A stretch of DNA of 64,000 nt from Alviniconcha marisindica (taxonomy: Eukaryota > Mollusca > Gastropoda > Provannidae), in the NCBI GenBank assembly GCA_018857735.1, contig JABMCL010000354.1:135001-199000 (forward strand). The letters are read 5' to 3'. Position 1 is the stretch's first letter. Every line of letters starts with the position of its first letter. A program made the position numbers and the translations under genes. This document shows, piece after piece, positions 1 through 14,246 of this stretch. The notes beneath the pieces are model-generated. The model did no database searches. It saw only the letters and a list, made by a program, of their open reading frames with translations, and was not told where the DNA came from.

Positions 1-106
1 CTCAGGACTGTCTGGCTTTGAAATACTCAGATACTGACATATGTCTACCAATATGAAATCAGAATTAAAAAAACATTCACATTTGTTATGTCTGGGTTTT
101 TTCCAG

Positions 107-218
107 TTGTTCAAGAGTGCCCATCTGACTGGTCAACCATCTGGAGCATTGCTTATGGGCCGTGCTACAAGTCTGTTGAGGCTGTGTACAGATCTGAGAA
201 CATGCAGCAAACCTGCCA
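107..218 (+). CDS. Repeat 1, module A, first exon
   Basis: Follows ttttttccag and ends before gtgagt. It carries Cys1-3 of a six-Cys module: ECPSDW, PCYKS and a C-terminal QQTC. Phase 1 in, phase 2 out. It needs one base from an exon left of the window, so the gene continues upstream. Nearly identical to the exon at 4,847. Confidence 0.9.
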
Positions 219-3200
219 GTGAGTACATGTATGCAGGAGTGCTATTGATAGTGTATCACATGTGAATCTGTGTAATGCATACATGTGATGCTGGAAACTG
301 ACCTGACAGTTTTGCTGTTGTACACTAATTCTAGTGACTAGTAAAGCATGGTTTTTCTCTTGTACTGATTTTTCCCCCCTCTATAGTTAATTATACTAGT
401 TGTGTATAGCATGACAGCCAAGACTGTCTATAAAGCATTTCTCTTTTCCTTTTAATTCTGCTTCTGCCATGATCTACAGACTAGAAAAACGTGTACATCT
501 TAACAACAACAGCAGATGTAATTTGTTTTTCTTACTTGTGTTGCAGTCACTACGTGAACACCTTGAAATGCGGGTCTTACATCATGAAAGCCTATAGCTA
601 CGACTGCAGTGTGCAACACCTGCATCAGATGACAGTGCAAAATGAACAGCTCTTCTATCAACTAGACGTTCATGACAACTTCTCCCTTTGTGATGGCTCA
701 GGTGCGAAATGGGAGTGAACAGTGTTTAGAATATCAACCACACCTAGTTTGTGTCTTCCTACTTGGTCAACTTTTGTGTTGAGAGGTTTGGGGCTTCTTC
801 ATCTTTGATAATTATTAGTTTGTCCCCATAATTTAAGCTTGCATACATCTATGTGTGTGTGCATACATGAGTGTGGAGTATCAGCTGAGGGGTATATTTT
901 TATTCAAAAATGATGTTTCATTCTTTGAGAAGTCATTTGTTATGCTCCACAAACCCAGCAGCATTGACTTCTTTACTTTCAGGGGCAGAGCTGTCGCTGT
1001 CGGTGGACTTGAACACTACACCCCTTTGCAGAGTCCCTGATGCCCACATCTATGTAGATGAGTACCTGTGCACTGATAAGGAGGAGCGAGATTTTCCAAC
1101 AGATGGTGGCAACACAACATCTAGACCAACACTGGAGTCGGGATCTCCAAGTTTGGGTGTGTCTTTTGTTACCACCACCCCGTTGTGGACAAGGCCCACC
1201 AGGGACCCCATGGAAGGTGTGCCACCCAACCGCTGCACGTGAGTTGAACAGTTCAGCAAGGGGGTGTTGTGATGACAGAGTGTCAGCACCTGGGAGTGTG
1301 TGAACTGGGATGAAATAGATTTTTGTCTGTCAGTACTTGTACAAAAGAGGTCCTATTTTTCTTTGAACTGGAGCTCCTCAGCTCACAGCCATGTTGGGTG
1401 GCTCTTTGCCAGTGAAGAGCAAAAAACATTGGTTCCTGGTGTGTTTGATATGATGGCACACATGCAAGCCTTGTTCATGACATCACTGATACAGACCACT
1501 GGATGCAAAAAGGCAGCATTCACAGTCATATTTTTGTGATTTACAAATGTTGTTTTTTAACAAGCAGGAGAGGAAATCAAGTAAACAATGTCTCTGTGTA
1601 TATTGTTTTCATTCTATTCCTAACAGCAGGGCTTGTGATGCTTCTTTGGGGAAATCAAGTAAAACACTTATGTGTGTATGTTGTTTTTATTCCATTCCAT
1701 TCCTGATGCTAGTGACAGTAGGGCCCATGATGCTTTTTGGGCTCAGTTCCCCTTTAATGTTGTGGGGAGGTCATGTGAATGAGTTAGATTTCCAAAGCAC
1801 AAATTTCAAAGAAGAAAGTGAACTGCAGGGGATCTGAATCTTTAAAAAGAGTCCACCAGTGTGCAGATGTTGTATTAACCTTTTGGTCAAATCAGCGTTA
1901 AATTTTGTTCTTTGCAGTTTGATAGTTTAGTAAACTCATGCAGTCTTTAGGAAGTAAAGTTTTGAAAGTGCATTAAAAAGAAAATTGTGACAAACTTCAC
2001 AGGTGAAAACATGACTGATTAAGTAAGAACAGACTGCATGAAGAAAGATTGCAAAGTGCATAATTGAAGGGTTAATTATGGCTGCAACATTTTCTTTAGA
2101 ACTGTTGACTCCATTATGACCGTGCTGTGTTTTCAGGAAAGGGGTGAAGAAGGTACAGTGTATTCAGTCACAGCTGAACTCCTTGGGTCTGGCTTGCACA
2201 GCTGAAGACATAGGCCCTGTCCTGGCCTCTTCACCCCTCATAGAGAACTCTGATTCTGCACTTGCGACGGAGATCAAAGATTGCAGAGGTAAGATGTATT
2301 TTTGTTTTGAAAAAGAAATGGGCCCTGCTCTGTCTGGCCTATTCACCCATCATAGTGAAGTTGGATTCTACATGAATGACATCAAAGGTAGCAGAAACAA
2401 GTTTTATTTTGTTTTGAAACCAGAGTAGTTGGTCTTTTTTTTGCCATTATGTTTTACCTTTCAGCACATTATTGATCACATATAAAAAATAATTTGGTCA
2501 TCTTAGCTACAACAGCCAGAGGACTAAACCTTGGAGCAGTGTGGAGTGAAGCACTAGTCAGTGAATGCCAGGCTTAGAGATTGTTTCACATCAACATCTA
2601 CTTCTGAAGAAAAACCATTGATTTCAGATTTGTGTCTTGACCATTTCTGACCAATTGAGAGATTGTGAATATAACAAGGTTTACGTGCCAAAAGGGTTTA
2701 CTTCCTTTCTCTCCTACAGTACTTGTTGTCAGCCTTGGCAGGTAACCCCAGCCATTATTTTTCATTATCAGGTGTTTTTTAAAGATGGTACATTAATAAT
2801 GGTATAAGTTTAGGATAGGGCTTGGTTCTGTTTGGTTTCAAAAGCAAACACAAATTTGATGCAAGCTGTTATTTCTGTTGATAGGAAGGGGAATATTTGA
2901 AAAGAAATGTGAAAGAAAAGAGGATATTTATTTGGAGTATGTACATAGTTAGACACAACTTTTGCTTTTGCTTTGAGAAGAAAAACTAATTATGCTTTTA
3001 TTTTTATGGTGGTCAGGACAGAGGATTGTTACACTTGCTGATTTTTCATAGGTAGACACAGCTTTGGCTTTGAAATGAAAAACAAATTGTGCTTTTATTT
3101 TTATGGTGGTCAGGACAGAGGACTTGTTACACTTGCTGATGTTTCATTCAGATTCTATGAATTGCCTTTGTAATGTTTTTTGTCACACTTTCTAATGTTT

Positions 3201-6200
3201 TATTACATCCCAGTGGATTGTGGCTTTACAAGTGACATTTTCTCTCCTCTCTTTTCAGACCGTTTGGACAATCGTGCAAGTGGAGATCCCTGTTTCAACA
3301 TGACAGATCCAGACCAGCAGATGTGCTTCAGGTTTCTGGGTCCCTTCTACCAGGATGACCCAATCTCTGCAGAGACAGCCTGCCAGTGGGTGTTTCATTG
3401 GATTGCTAACTTGATGACGCTTGTTCCACTCTTTCACCAGACATTACTTAGTCATAACGGTGTTTAGTAACTGTTTAGTACTTTGTTTCCAAAACTTGTT
3501 GTAATTGTATAATTATATACTCTTCATGAATAGTTGCTATTGTCTTTTTCCTAGGCTGTTTGTCTGCAATCCATTTCTCCTTGAAGCAATAACAAAAGAC
3601 AGAAAACTGGAAACACTGTCCTCCTACTTCATTATACTTATTTATACATGTCCCAGAACCTCAGTGTAGTGAGAGAGTAGTATGCAGACAGAATTGCCCA
3701 TAGATGGACAAAATTCCTTTAACTGAGGAGCAGCAGGGGCCATTCTTGTGAAGAGAGAAATGTGCAACAATGTATTTGAGTACCTGGCTGTTTTGGGGGT
3801 GGGGGGGGGGGGGGGGGGGGGGGGGTTGTGAATTGGTGTCAACTGATAATTCAAAATCTAATGTCTGATTTCTTTCCCATGTGGACCTGAAACTCTAGAC
3901 ATGTTGTTTTGTTCTGTGGTTGAATTTGCAGGGCTGTGACAAGCACAGTTGACTGTCTGAACCAGAAGAATGAGTGCAGTCAACAGGCCACACGGGAGTC
4001 AGTCATGGGTTACTTCTCACTGGTGTACTCCTTCAAACATGAGCTCAGCATTCTGCTGGATGAGAAAATCAACTTGGACAGTGTGGCACTAGTCTTCTCC
4101 TGCCTGCCAGGTCAGTTTGCTGGTTATATGACTTGTTTCTTTAATGGCTGTCAGGTAAGCTAGCTATGTGTTTTATTACTTAACTGACCATAAGGCCAGG
4201 TTGCTATGTGTCATATGTTTTCCCTGCTATAATGACATTTTATACGTCATATTTCTTCACTGGCCATAAGGTCCGCTTGCTGCATGTTTTATTTCTTTGT
4301 GCACCATAGTGACAAAATGCTGTGTGTCATACTTTTTTACTGGCCATAGGTCAGCTTGCTGAATGTCTTATTTTTTCACTGGCCATAAGGTCAACATGCT
4401 GTTTGACTTATTCTTTCATTTACCACAAGTTCAGCTTGCTACACATGCTGTTTCTTTACTTGCCATAAAATCAGCTTCCTGTGTGTTTTATTTTTTCACT
4501 GGCCATAACATCAACATGCAGCATATCTTATTTCTTCACTAGCCGTAAGGTCAGCTTGCTATGCATCTCATTCCTTCTCTGGGCTGTTGACCTACATTTA
4601 TATTTTTTGCCTGATTTTGGTCTGGTCCTGTTTAGTTTAGTTCGTTTCAGTTCAAGATGATACCTATGTTCACCCAGAAAGGCTCATAAATTATGTGCTC
4701 CACCAAGTCTTTGAGAAGTTTCCCAGGCTTTGAAAAACTGGTCTTGCTGCTTTTACAGATATTTTCTCTGAAATGTCTTTGAAATTCTGACATCTACTGA
4801 TATGAAATTGCAACAAACACTCACATTTGGCATGTGTGTTCCTCAGCTGTTCAAGAGTGCCCATCTGACTGGTCATCCATCTGGAGCATTGCTTATGGAC
4901 CGTGCTCCAAGTCTGTTGAGGCTGTGTACAGATCTGAGAACACGCAGCAAACCTGCCAGTGAGTGCATATATGCAGGAGTGCTGCTGACATTGTTTACAT
5001 GTAATTCTGAAAATTGATCTGGTGCTTTGTTCTGCCATTATATAATTGTAAGTTTGTTCTGCCATTATATAATAGTAAGTTATGTTTTCCTCATTTTCTG
5101 CTGATTTTTTCCCCTCCAGAGTTAATGATGCTAGTATGTGCAGCCTTGCAGCAAAGGCTAACAGTTATTTTGTTTCTCATTTTTTCTCCCTGTATTTTTT
5201 TGCTGCAGCCATGCAATAGGCCCTCCTGTTGTACATCTTGACAACAGCAAACATAACTTGTTTTCTTTTTACTATATTGCAGTCACTACGTGAACACCTT
5301 GAAATGCGGGTCTTACATCATGAAAGCCATTAGCTACGACTGCAGCGTACAGCACCTGCATCAGATGACAGTGCAAAATGGACAGCTCTTCTATCAACTT
5401 GACGTTCATGATAACATCACCCTCTGTGATGGGTCAGGTGCGAAATGGGAGTGAACAATCTTTAGAATGCCAACCACACCTAGTTTGCGTTTCCATCCTG
5501 GTTAAACCGTAGCAAAATTCCAATTTTCTGTTCAGAGGTTTGGGGCTTCTTTGTCATGAATATTTGTCATGTTTCTGTACACTTGCGTAAATACGTGTGT
5601 GTGTGTGCATGCTTGCATTTGGAGTGTTAGCCAGGGGTACATGTTTTTATTCTAAAATTAAACTTCGCTCTATAACAAGTCTCCTGTCATGCTCCACAAA
5701 TCTAACAGAAGTGTTGTTTACCTTCAGGGGCAGAGCTGTTGCTGTCAGTGGACTTGAACACCACACCCCTTTGCAGAATCCCTGATGCCCATGTCTATGT
5801 CGCCGAGTACCTATGCACTGATGAGGAGGAGCGAGATTTTCCTGCAGATGGTGGCAACACAACATCTAGACCGACACTGGAGTCGGGATCTCCAAGTTTG
5901 GGTGTGTCTTTTGCTACCACCACTCCAATGTGGACAAGGCCCACACCCAGGGACCCCATGGAGGGCATGCCACCCAACCGCTGCACGTAAGTCAAACAGT
6001 TCAGCAAGGGGGTGTTGTGATGATAGAATGTCAGCACCTGGGAGTGTGTGTAGGTTGGTGAAGTTTTCTGTTAACATTTGTACAAAAGAGGTCCTCTTTT
6101 TTCCCTTTGAATTTGAACTGCTCAGGTCACAGCCATGGTGGGTCACTTTTTGCCATTGAAGAGTGAAAAACGATGGTTCCTGATGTTTGATACTTCTGGC

Positions 6201-9200
6201 ACACAAGCAAGCCTTGTTTATGATATCATTGATACAGAACATTCAATTCTGTCAATACTTGTACAAAAGAGGTACTTTTTTCTTTGATTTTGAGCTCCTA
6301 GGGCCACAGCGAGTAAGTAAGTAAACATGGTGTTTAATGTCCACAGAAACCATAAAGCTTATTAGGGATGGGAAGACAAGGGCCACAGCAATGTTGGGTC
6401 ACTCTTTACTAGTAAAGAGCAAAAAGCATTGGTTTCTGGTGTGTTTGATTTATGACATAACTGAAACATACTGCTGCCTGGGCACAAAAGGTGGCATTCA
6501 CAGTACTGTTTTTGTGACTTACAAACATTGACAGGCAAGAGGGAAAATCTAGTAATTAAACTTCTGTGTGTATGTTGTTTCAATTCCATTCTATTCCTGA
6601 CAGTAGGGCCTGCAATGCTTCTTTTGGGAAATCAAGTAAAAAACTTCTCAGACTGTGTGTATGTTGTTTCCATTCCATTCCTGACACTAGTGACAGTAGG
6701 GCCCCATGATACTTTTTGGGCTCAGTTCCCCTTTAATGTTGTTGGGAGGTCATGTGAATGAGTTATATTCCCAAAGCACAAATTTCAAAGAGGAAGGTAG
6801 CTGCAGGGGATCTGAATCCTTGAAAAGAGTTCACCAGTGTGAGGATGGTTATTAACCTTTTGGACAAATCAGCATTTGTTCTTTACTGTTTGGAGTTTAG
6901 TAGACCCATGCAGCCTTTCAAAGAAAGTAAAGTTTTAAAACTGCATTAAAAATAAAACTGTGACAAGCTTCACAGGTTAAAATACTAATGATTAAGTAGG
7001 AAAGAAAGATTGCAAAGTGCCTGATTGAAGGGGTTATTATGGCTGGGACATTTTCTTTAGAACTGTTGACTCCATTATGACTGTTTTGTCTGTTTTCAGG
7101 AAAGGGGTGAGGAAGGTACAGTGCATTCAGTCACAGCTGAACTCCTTGGGTCTGGCTTGCACAGCTGAAGACATAGGCCCTGTCCTGGCCTCGTCACCCC
7201 TCATAGAGAACTCTGATTCTGCACTAGCGACAGAGATCAAAGATTGCAGAGGTAAGACGTATTTTTGTTTTGAAAAAGAAATGAGCCCTACTCTGTCTGA
7301 CCTATTCTACCCTTCGTAGAGAATTCAGATTCTACACTAATGACTGACATTAAAGATTGCAGAGGCAAGATGCGTTTTGTTTTCAAACTACAGTAGTTGG
7401 GTCTTTTTTCCTTTTTCTTTTTTCTATTGTGTTACCATTTAGCATATTATTGACCACATATGCAGTTAATTTAGTCACCTTATGTCCAACAACCACACAA
7501 GCAATCGGTTTTGTCCTGTCCATTTATGCAGTGTGTTTTTGCTGATTGTAATGTATGATCAGATTTTTGTTGTTGTCAAAGCCATTTAGAAAATTTCCAC
7601 CTCCACTTTTTTGATTTCCAACTGCCCAGGGATCATTCATGTGCAGCTAGAAACACTTGGGTCCCACATACTTCTTGACCACAATTGAGGGAGCAGACAT
7701 TCAGTTTGGGTTTGCCAGCCAGATTACATGACAGAGTACAGGGCTGAGCCAGGACTAAACCTGGAACCCACACTGAGTGAAGCACTAGTCAGTGAATGCC
7801 AGGCTGAGAGAGAATCCCTCTTCCACTTTACTGTCTGTACTTGTAGAAAAAAAGCATTGATTTCACAGTTGTGTTAAGTCATGGTTTTGGCCAGTTCTGA
7901 CCAGTCAAAAGATCATGAACCTAGCAAGGGTTGCTTGCCAGAAGGGATCATCTCCTTTCTTGTCTACACTACCTGTTGTCATCCTTGGTGGCTAAGCAAA
8001 AATTATTTTATGAGTTCTTATTTTGAAGATGGTACATTTTTTTAAGTGAATGGCTGCTGCATTATGCTCGCTGTAGCACCATAGGTATGAAAGCAGGTGT
8101 AGAGATAAGATTCTGTTTGGTTTTGAAAGCAAACACAAATTTGATGCAAGCTGTTCTTTCCATTGATAGGAAATCACCTTGATATAACTGTAATGGTTGA
8201 CTGGCATAAACACCAAGTTACTTACCAAGTTACTTCCATTGATAGGAAGAAGAATATTTTGAAAGGAAATGTGAAAGAAGAGTGAGACAGTTTATGTGGA
8301 ATGTGTACATGGGTTAGACACAGCTTCTCTTTTGAGAAGAAAAACAACTTATGCTTTGATTCTCATGCTGGTCAAGACAGAGGACTTGTTTCATTTCTTC
8401 GAGCTCTATGAATTGCATTTATAATTGCTCTGTTTCACACTTTCTAATGTTTCAGTACATCCAAATGGATTGTGGCCTCACAAGTGACACTTTCTCACCT
8501 CTCTTTTCAGACTATGTGGACAGTGTTCCTAGTGGAGATCCCTGTTTCAACATGACAGATCCAGACCAGCAGATGTGCTTTGGGTTTCTGGGACCCTTGT
8601 ACCAGGACGACCCGATCTCTGCAGAGACAGCCTGCCAGTAGGTGTTTCATTGGATTGCTGACTTGATGATACTTGTTCCACTCTGTCACCAGACATTACT
8701 TAGAAGTTAGTCATAACTGTGTTTGTAATGGCTATTACTTTGTTTTCAAAAAATTGTTGTTTATTGGTACATTCTTCATGTATTGTTGCCTTTGTCTTCT
8801 TCCTCAGCTCGTACATGTACGTGTGCAGTTTATTGCTCATTGAAGCAGTAATTAAATGAAGGAACATTGCAAACAGTGCCACTTTGATTTGTTATACTTT
8901 ATACTTCCCCCGAATGGAGCTGGGAATGTCTGATGTCTTCAACCCTATGTGGAATCTCAGGGCTGCCATTAGATTCCACCACTCTTGTTCTTATGCATAT
9001 TCATCTTGTTCTTTCTGTCTTGTCATTTTCCTGATAATGGTCCATTTTCCTGACCTTTTTTTCAGAAAATTCTCAAACATTTTTCAATAAGGGCTGGGGG
9101 TTTTTTTTTTTATGGCTCTTGTTAAGCAGTTTGGAGATGGTAACTGGTAGGTGATGTATGCTTATGGCACTGGTATTTGCTATTATGCATTTATATAACT

Positions 9201-12200
9201 TCTTTTTTTTAAATTGTATTTCTTTAATCTGGTATCAATAAATTAGACAGACTGGTTGACATTACCAGCATGTCCTAGCTTTATGTGCTCTTTTAACAAG
9301 GATAATATTGAAAGGACTAAGTCTTTGAAAATTGTTGTTTGCGGTTTGTATATTAATGTTTTGTTTTATGTTTGTGTAGGGATTGGTTTTTGTGGACTGA
9401 CTTGAGAAAGGATTTACATATATATTCATTTTTACTTATTGGCTCTTCACCTGGATTATAGGTCTTTTTTTTTAATACTGTGGGGTGTCATTTAAGGGTA
9501 AGGTGGCAGTACTTTTTTCTCAGAGGAGCTTTGGTGTGATATCAAGAAAAGACGTAAGTATTTTTATATTAGTAATGTATATTCCTTCCCCACACATACC
9601 TGAAACTCTAGACATCTTGTTTTGTTCTGTGGTTGAATTTGCAGGGCTGTGACAGGCGCAGTCGACTGTCTGGATCAGAAAAATGAGTGCAGTCAGCAGG
9701 CCACATGGAAGTCTGTCATGGGCTACTTGTCACTGGTGCACACCTTCAAACATGAGTTGAACATAGTGCTGGATGAGAATATCAACTTTGACAATGTGGC
9801 GCTAGTCTTCTCCTGCCTGCCAGGTCAGTTTGCTGGTTATGTGACTTGTTTCTTCACTGGCTGTCAGGTCAGGTCAGCTGCCTGTCCTATTCTTTCACAG
9901 GCTATAAAGTCAGCTTGCTATTTGTCTTATTCTTTCCCTGGCCACAAGGCCAGCTTGCTGTGTGTCTTATTCTTTCACTGGCCGAGAAAGTCAAACTGCT
10001 ATGTGTCTATATTTCTTCACAGGCCTTATGGTCAGCTTGCTGTGTGTCTTTATTCCTTCACTTGCGGTAAGGTCAGCTTGCTACATGTTATTTCTTTACT
10101 TGCCATCAGATCAGCTTCCCATCTGTCTTATTTCTTCACTGGTTGTAAAGTAAGCTTGCTATGTGTCTTATTCCTTCACTTGCCATAAGGTCAGCTTGCT
10201 ATGTGTTTGATCCTTTCACTGTCTGTCAGGTGACATGGCTTTGTCATACTCCCTCACTGATGTGATTTCCCGTCCTTCAGGCTGCCTTCATAAAGTTCAT
10301 GGAAATATGCAGGGCAACAGAGCCATGTTTGTCACAGATGGAATAATTTAACTTTTTTGTGTCATGACAGTAGCTTAAGCCTCTCATAATTCCAACTGCT
10401 GTGACATCTTAAGCAAGCTCAGGCTGGCACATAACTTGGGCTTTCAGAACTGATGGCTGTTTTATTCTACTGAATATTTTGTTAGCATTCAGTACACGCA
10501 CACACATGTTCTTTTTTTCTTTTTCTTGTTTTGCTAAAGTTATTGTGTTTTTAGTACCAGTGGATGTGGAATCATGACAATTAGTGACATGGAATCAAGT
10601 GTTTGCTTGTTGTGTTCATTGCAGAAGAACCCCTACAGCAGTGCCCAGACAGCTGGTGGGACGTGTGGACCATGGTACAAGGTCCATGTTCTGCATCTGT
10701 TGAAGCTGCTGGCATTGCCGACAACATCTACGACACTTGCTTGTCAGTATCAGGCATTTTATAAAGCTGTTTTATTATGTTTTGTTCTCTGATTTCTTTG
10801 TTTTACTGTTTTGGTCATTTGGTTCTCAGTTGGTATTATTGAATTGTAAGCATGATTTTATGCTGGTTTTTGAAACTGTATGTGTTACTTGCATGTGTTT
10901 GATTGTCAGTAATGTACTGCTAACTCCCTTTGTGCTGGCTGAGCATCACCCTAATTCTAACCTCCATGTTCATCACTTGAAATAGCTCCAACACAAATAT
11001 TACCACTGTATGCAGCAAGTGTGATATCTGCTTATTATGAATGACCAATTCATTCCGCATAGTAAAATGGACAACAAAACTAAGTTGTAAAATATTTTGT
11101 ACCACATTTTTTGCAGCCAGGAACTGTATCTCCAGTGACCTCCCCTGATGACATGAAGTCCAGTCAGTTTAAATCATTTCTTTTGAGGGCAGTGATGTTT
11201 GAGAAGTTAGTGATAGAATAAATTCTGCTGGCAATACATCCTCACTTTCTTATCTAGTCAAATACCAGCTGCACTTGCAAATGCTCTGGTTGCTGGCAGT
11301 TTTTTGTCTTTGCACCAGAGTTGTTGATGTTGCTTGTGCATGATTTAGTCTTTTATTGTGAGAACTCTTGACTAAGACTTCCCAGTTGTGTGAGCATGTG
11401 GATTGTGTCTGCATACATACACCCTTACGTTGCAGTCACTATGCCAGCTCATTGAAGTGTGCATCATACATCATGAGAGTCCAGAACTACAACTGCAGTG
11501 TGAATCAGTTGCAACGAATGACAGCATCAGATCCAGGGGTTTTCAGTGAAATCCGCTTTGACATCCTCCAAGACTTCAAGCAGAACTGCAATGCCTTAGG
11601 TGAGGCTGATAAACTGATGTTACACGTAGCCGACCTCAGAATTCTGCCCCCAGACGATGGTTCTGGTGTTGGGTTGCGAAGTGGAGACTATGCGCTGAGA
11701 CTGACAGATCTATTTGAGAGATACAAACTTGATATGACCAAGAGATACCATGTGACTAGAGAGATATCACCTGACGGGTATAGTTGAGGGTATAGGCAGA
11801 GCAATAGGTGAGGTATGGCATTGAGGAATATATATATACTAGCTCAGATTCATATGTGATTGCAGTAGACAAGTTTTGTCACCAAATGTTTTCAGATGGT
11901 GTTTGGTTGAAGTATCCTCTTTAACAATTCTTTTTGCAAATTAATTACCCACCAAGTTAACGGTTGTGCATATTTATAGGAAATATTTAATTCTTTTGAA
12001 GAGTGTTCAAGAAAAACATGATTTTGCACTGCATAGCAAAAGGATTGGCCATCTTCATTTTGTGGTGTTTGGTTTGCAGGGGTAGATGCGTTGTTCTCTG
12101 TGGATTTGGCTTCCACCCCACTGTGCCATGTGCCAGATGCACTGGCTTACATCGCAGAGTACTTGTACATGGAGGGTACAAAGGAGCAAGACCCAGTGAC

Positions 12201-14006
12201 AGAGGCAGGAGACAGCACTCCACAACCAGCACTGACATCAGAATCCTCAACTCGTGACATGTCTTTCACCTCCACCACCACCAGGCCTTGGACAACTGAC
12301 TTGACCAAAAAACCCATGGAGGGTGTGCCACCCAATCCCTGCACGTGAGTTCTGGCAATATTGAATTTGAAGCTATCCTGTATGTGTAATGTAGTGTCAG
12401 TTTATGGAGGGTGCAATAACAAGAACTTCACCTTCACTAGAATGCTCTCACAGTTCTTAAAAACAAGAAACAGATAAGGAAAGGTTTACATATATATATA
12501 TGAGAAGAGTTTTGAAAAATGCATTTGCTTTTGACAAAATTTGCTCATTCTGGGTGACGCTGTATGGCTGACAGGACATTAAAATCCAGTTGGTATCTAA
12601 CTGGCATGCATGTATTAAAAAGGTATATAGGAAGTTGCACATGGTAGTATGTGTGCATTTCATGCGATTGTGTGTGTGTGAATGGGAATGGGATAGTTGA
12701 TGGGTCTAGTTTGTTGAAGTGCATGTAAATGTTTTTGTTACAGTTGTGTGTATAATTACACAAAGTGAGTTTAACTTTGTTGAGAGAATAGTGCTTTATA
12801 AGAATGACTATTTCTTATTATTGTTTATTCTCTCAGGTATGCACTGCAAGCGACTGCATTCATTGTTTCTCAGCTCCGGTCTTTGGGACTTGAATGCTCT
12901 GTGGATGAGGTTGGTCCTGCCCTTGGCTTTTCTGAAATCGTGCAGAGGTCCAACAGAACATTTGCCAGAAACTTCCGACAGTGTGTTGGTAAGCCTTGCT
13001 GCAGTTGGGGTGGGGTATTTCAGTTGATAAAGTGCCAAACCAAAAATCCAGGCAGGTTTGATTCCCTGGTGCCATTACAGGCTTTTTCTCCCAGAGTCAA
13101 CTTTAAGTGCAGAGTCTCTGATGGTGTTTGTACAGTCTCTGTCTGCAATTGCATGCATCAATAGCTGTATGTATATAGGTGTGTACTCCATCTGTATACT
13201 GTTATGGTTGTGAATGTGAATATGTATGTGCATATATAGTCTTGGTGTGTCTTTTTCTTTTCTTTTGTTCTGTTTTTTTTTTTACATTGACTGAATAGGC
13301 AGTCATATCATTAGGTAATTTCCCCCCCCCCCACTGTATAGTACTGCAGTTAAAATATAATGACCCAAATACCAAGTTACCTCCTCACTTTTTAAATTTC
13401 TGTTAGGTTCTTTCTTTGCCTCCCCCACCCCCACACATACTCACCAGTGTGTGCCACATTGTAGTACCTTATAGATCTATGTTGAAAGCCAGTCAATGGT
13501 AGTGTTGTATTCCTGTATACTGTGTTGTATTCATATTGTAATGCATATAACAATAATAATAATACATTATTCATGGCTCCAAATGTCATAACATAACGAT
13601 ACACAGCATAAATGCATACAGGTATAGCATAGAAGATAATTTTATGATTTGTGTGTAGCAACAAACCGTCCGAAGGGGGACGGGTGGTGGGGAATACAAA
13701 CAAAAAGTTGCTGTTTGTTCGGTTGCCACACCATCTGAAGACAGCCCCCCCCCCTCCCCCCCCTTTCTGTTCCTCACCCCCACCCCCGTTCATTCCACTC
13801 AGTGCCACTGCAGTTTAAACTTAGTTTATCATTCCTTCTTCTCTCAGAACACCATGAGACTGGAGTGCTTACAAAGACATAAGGATACGCTCATTTCATC
13901 ACACACGCATGCACACATAACACACGGACGCATGCACACATAACACACGCATCACAACCAACACACACACACACACACACACATAGACACACACATCACA
14001 CACACA

Positions 14007-14093
<87 letters not shown>

Positions 14094-14215
14094 CAAATGC
14101 ATGCATTACTGGTGATGGGTTGATACAATGAGAAGAAAGAAAACAACAGATGAGTCATTTCATCACACACGCATGCACACATAATACACACACACATAAC
14201 ACACACGACACACAT

Positions 14216-14246
<31 letters not shown>

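Noticed and set aside
1..106. An exon at the extreme left edge
   Set aside because: No acceptor/donor pair; the sequence aligns with intron at 4,720-4,846.
9649..10188. 179-residue open frame running past the repeat 2 module C exon
   Set aside because: Continues into the intronic 40-bp array; the next exon needs the donor at 9,824 and the extension has no counterpart in repeat 1.
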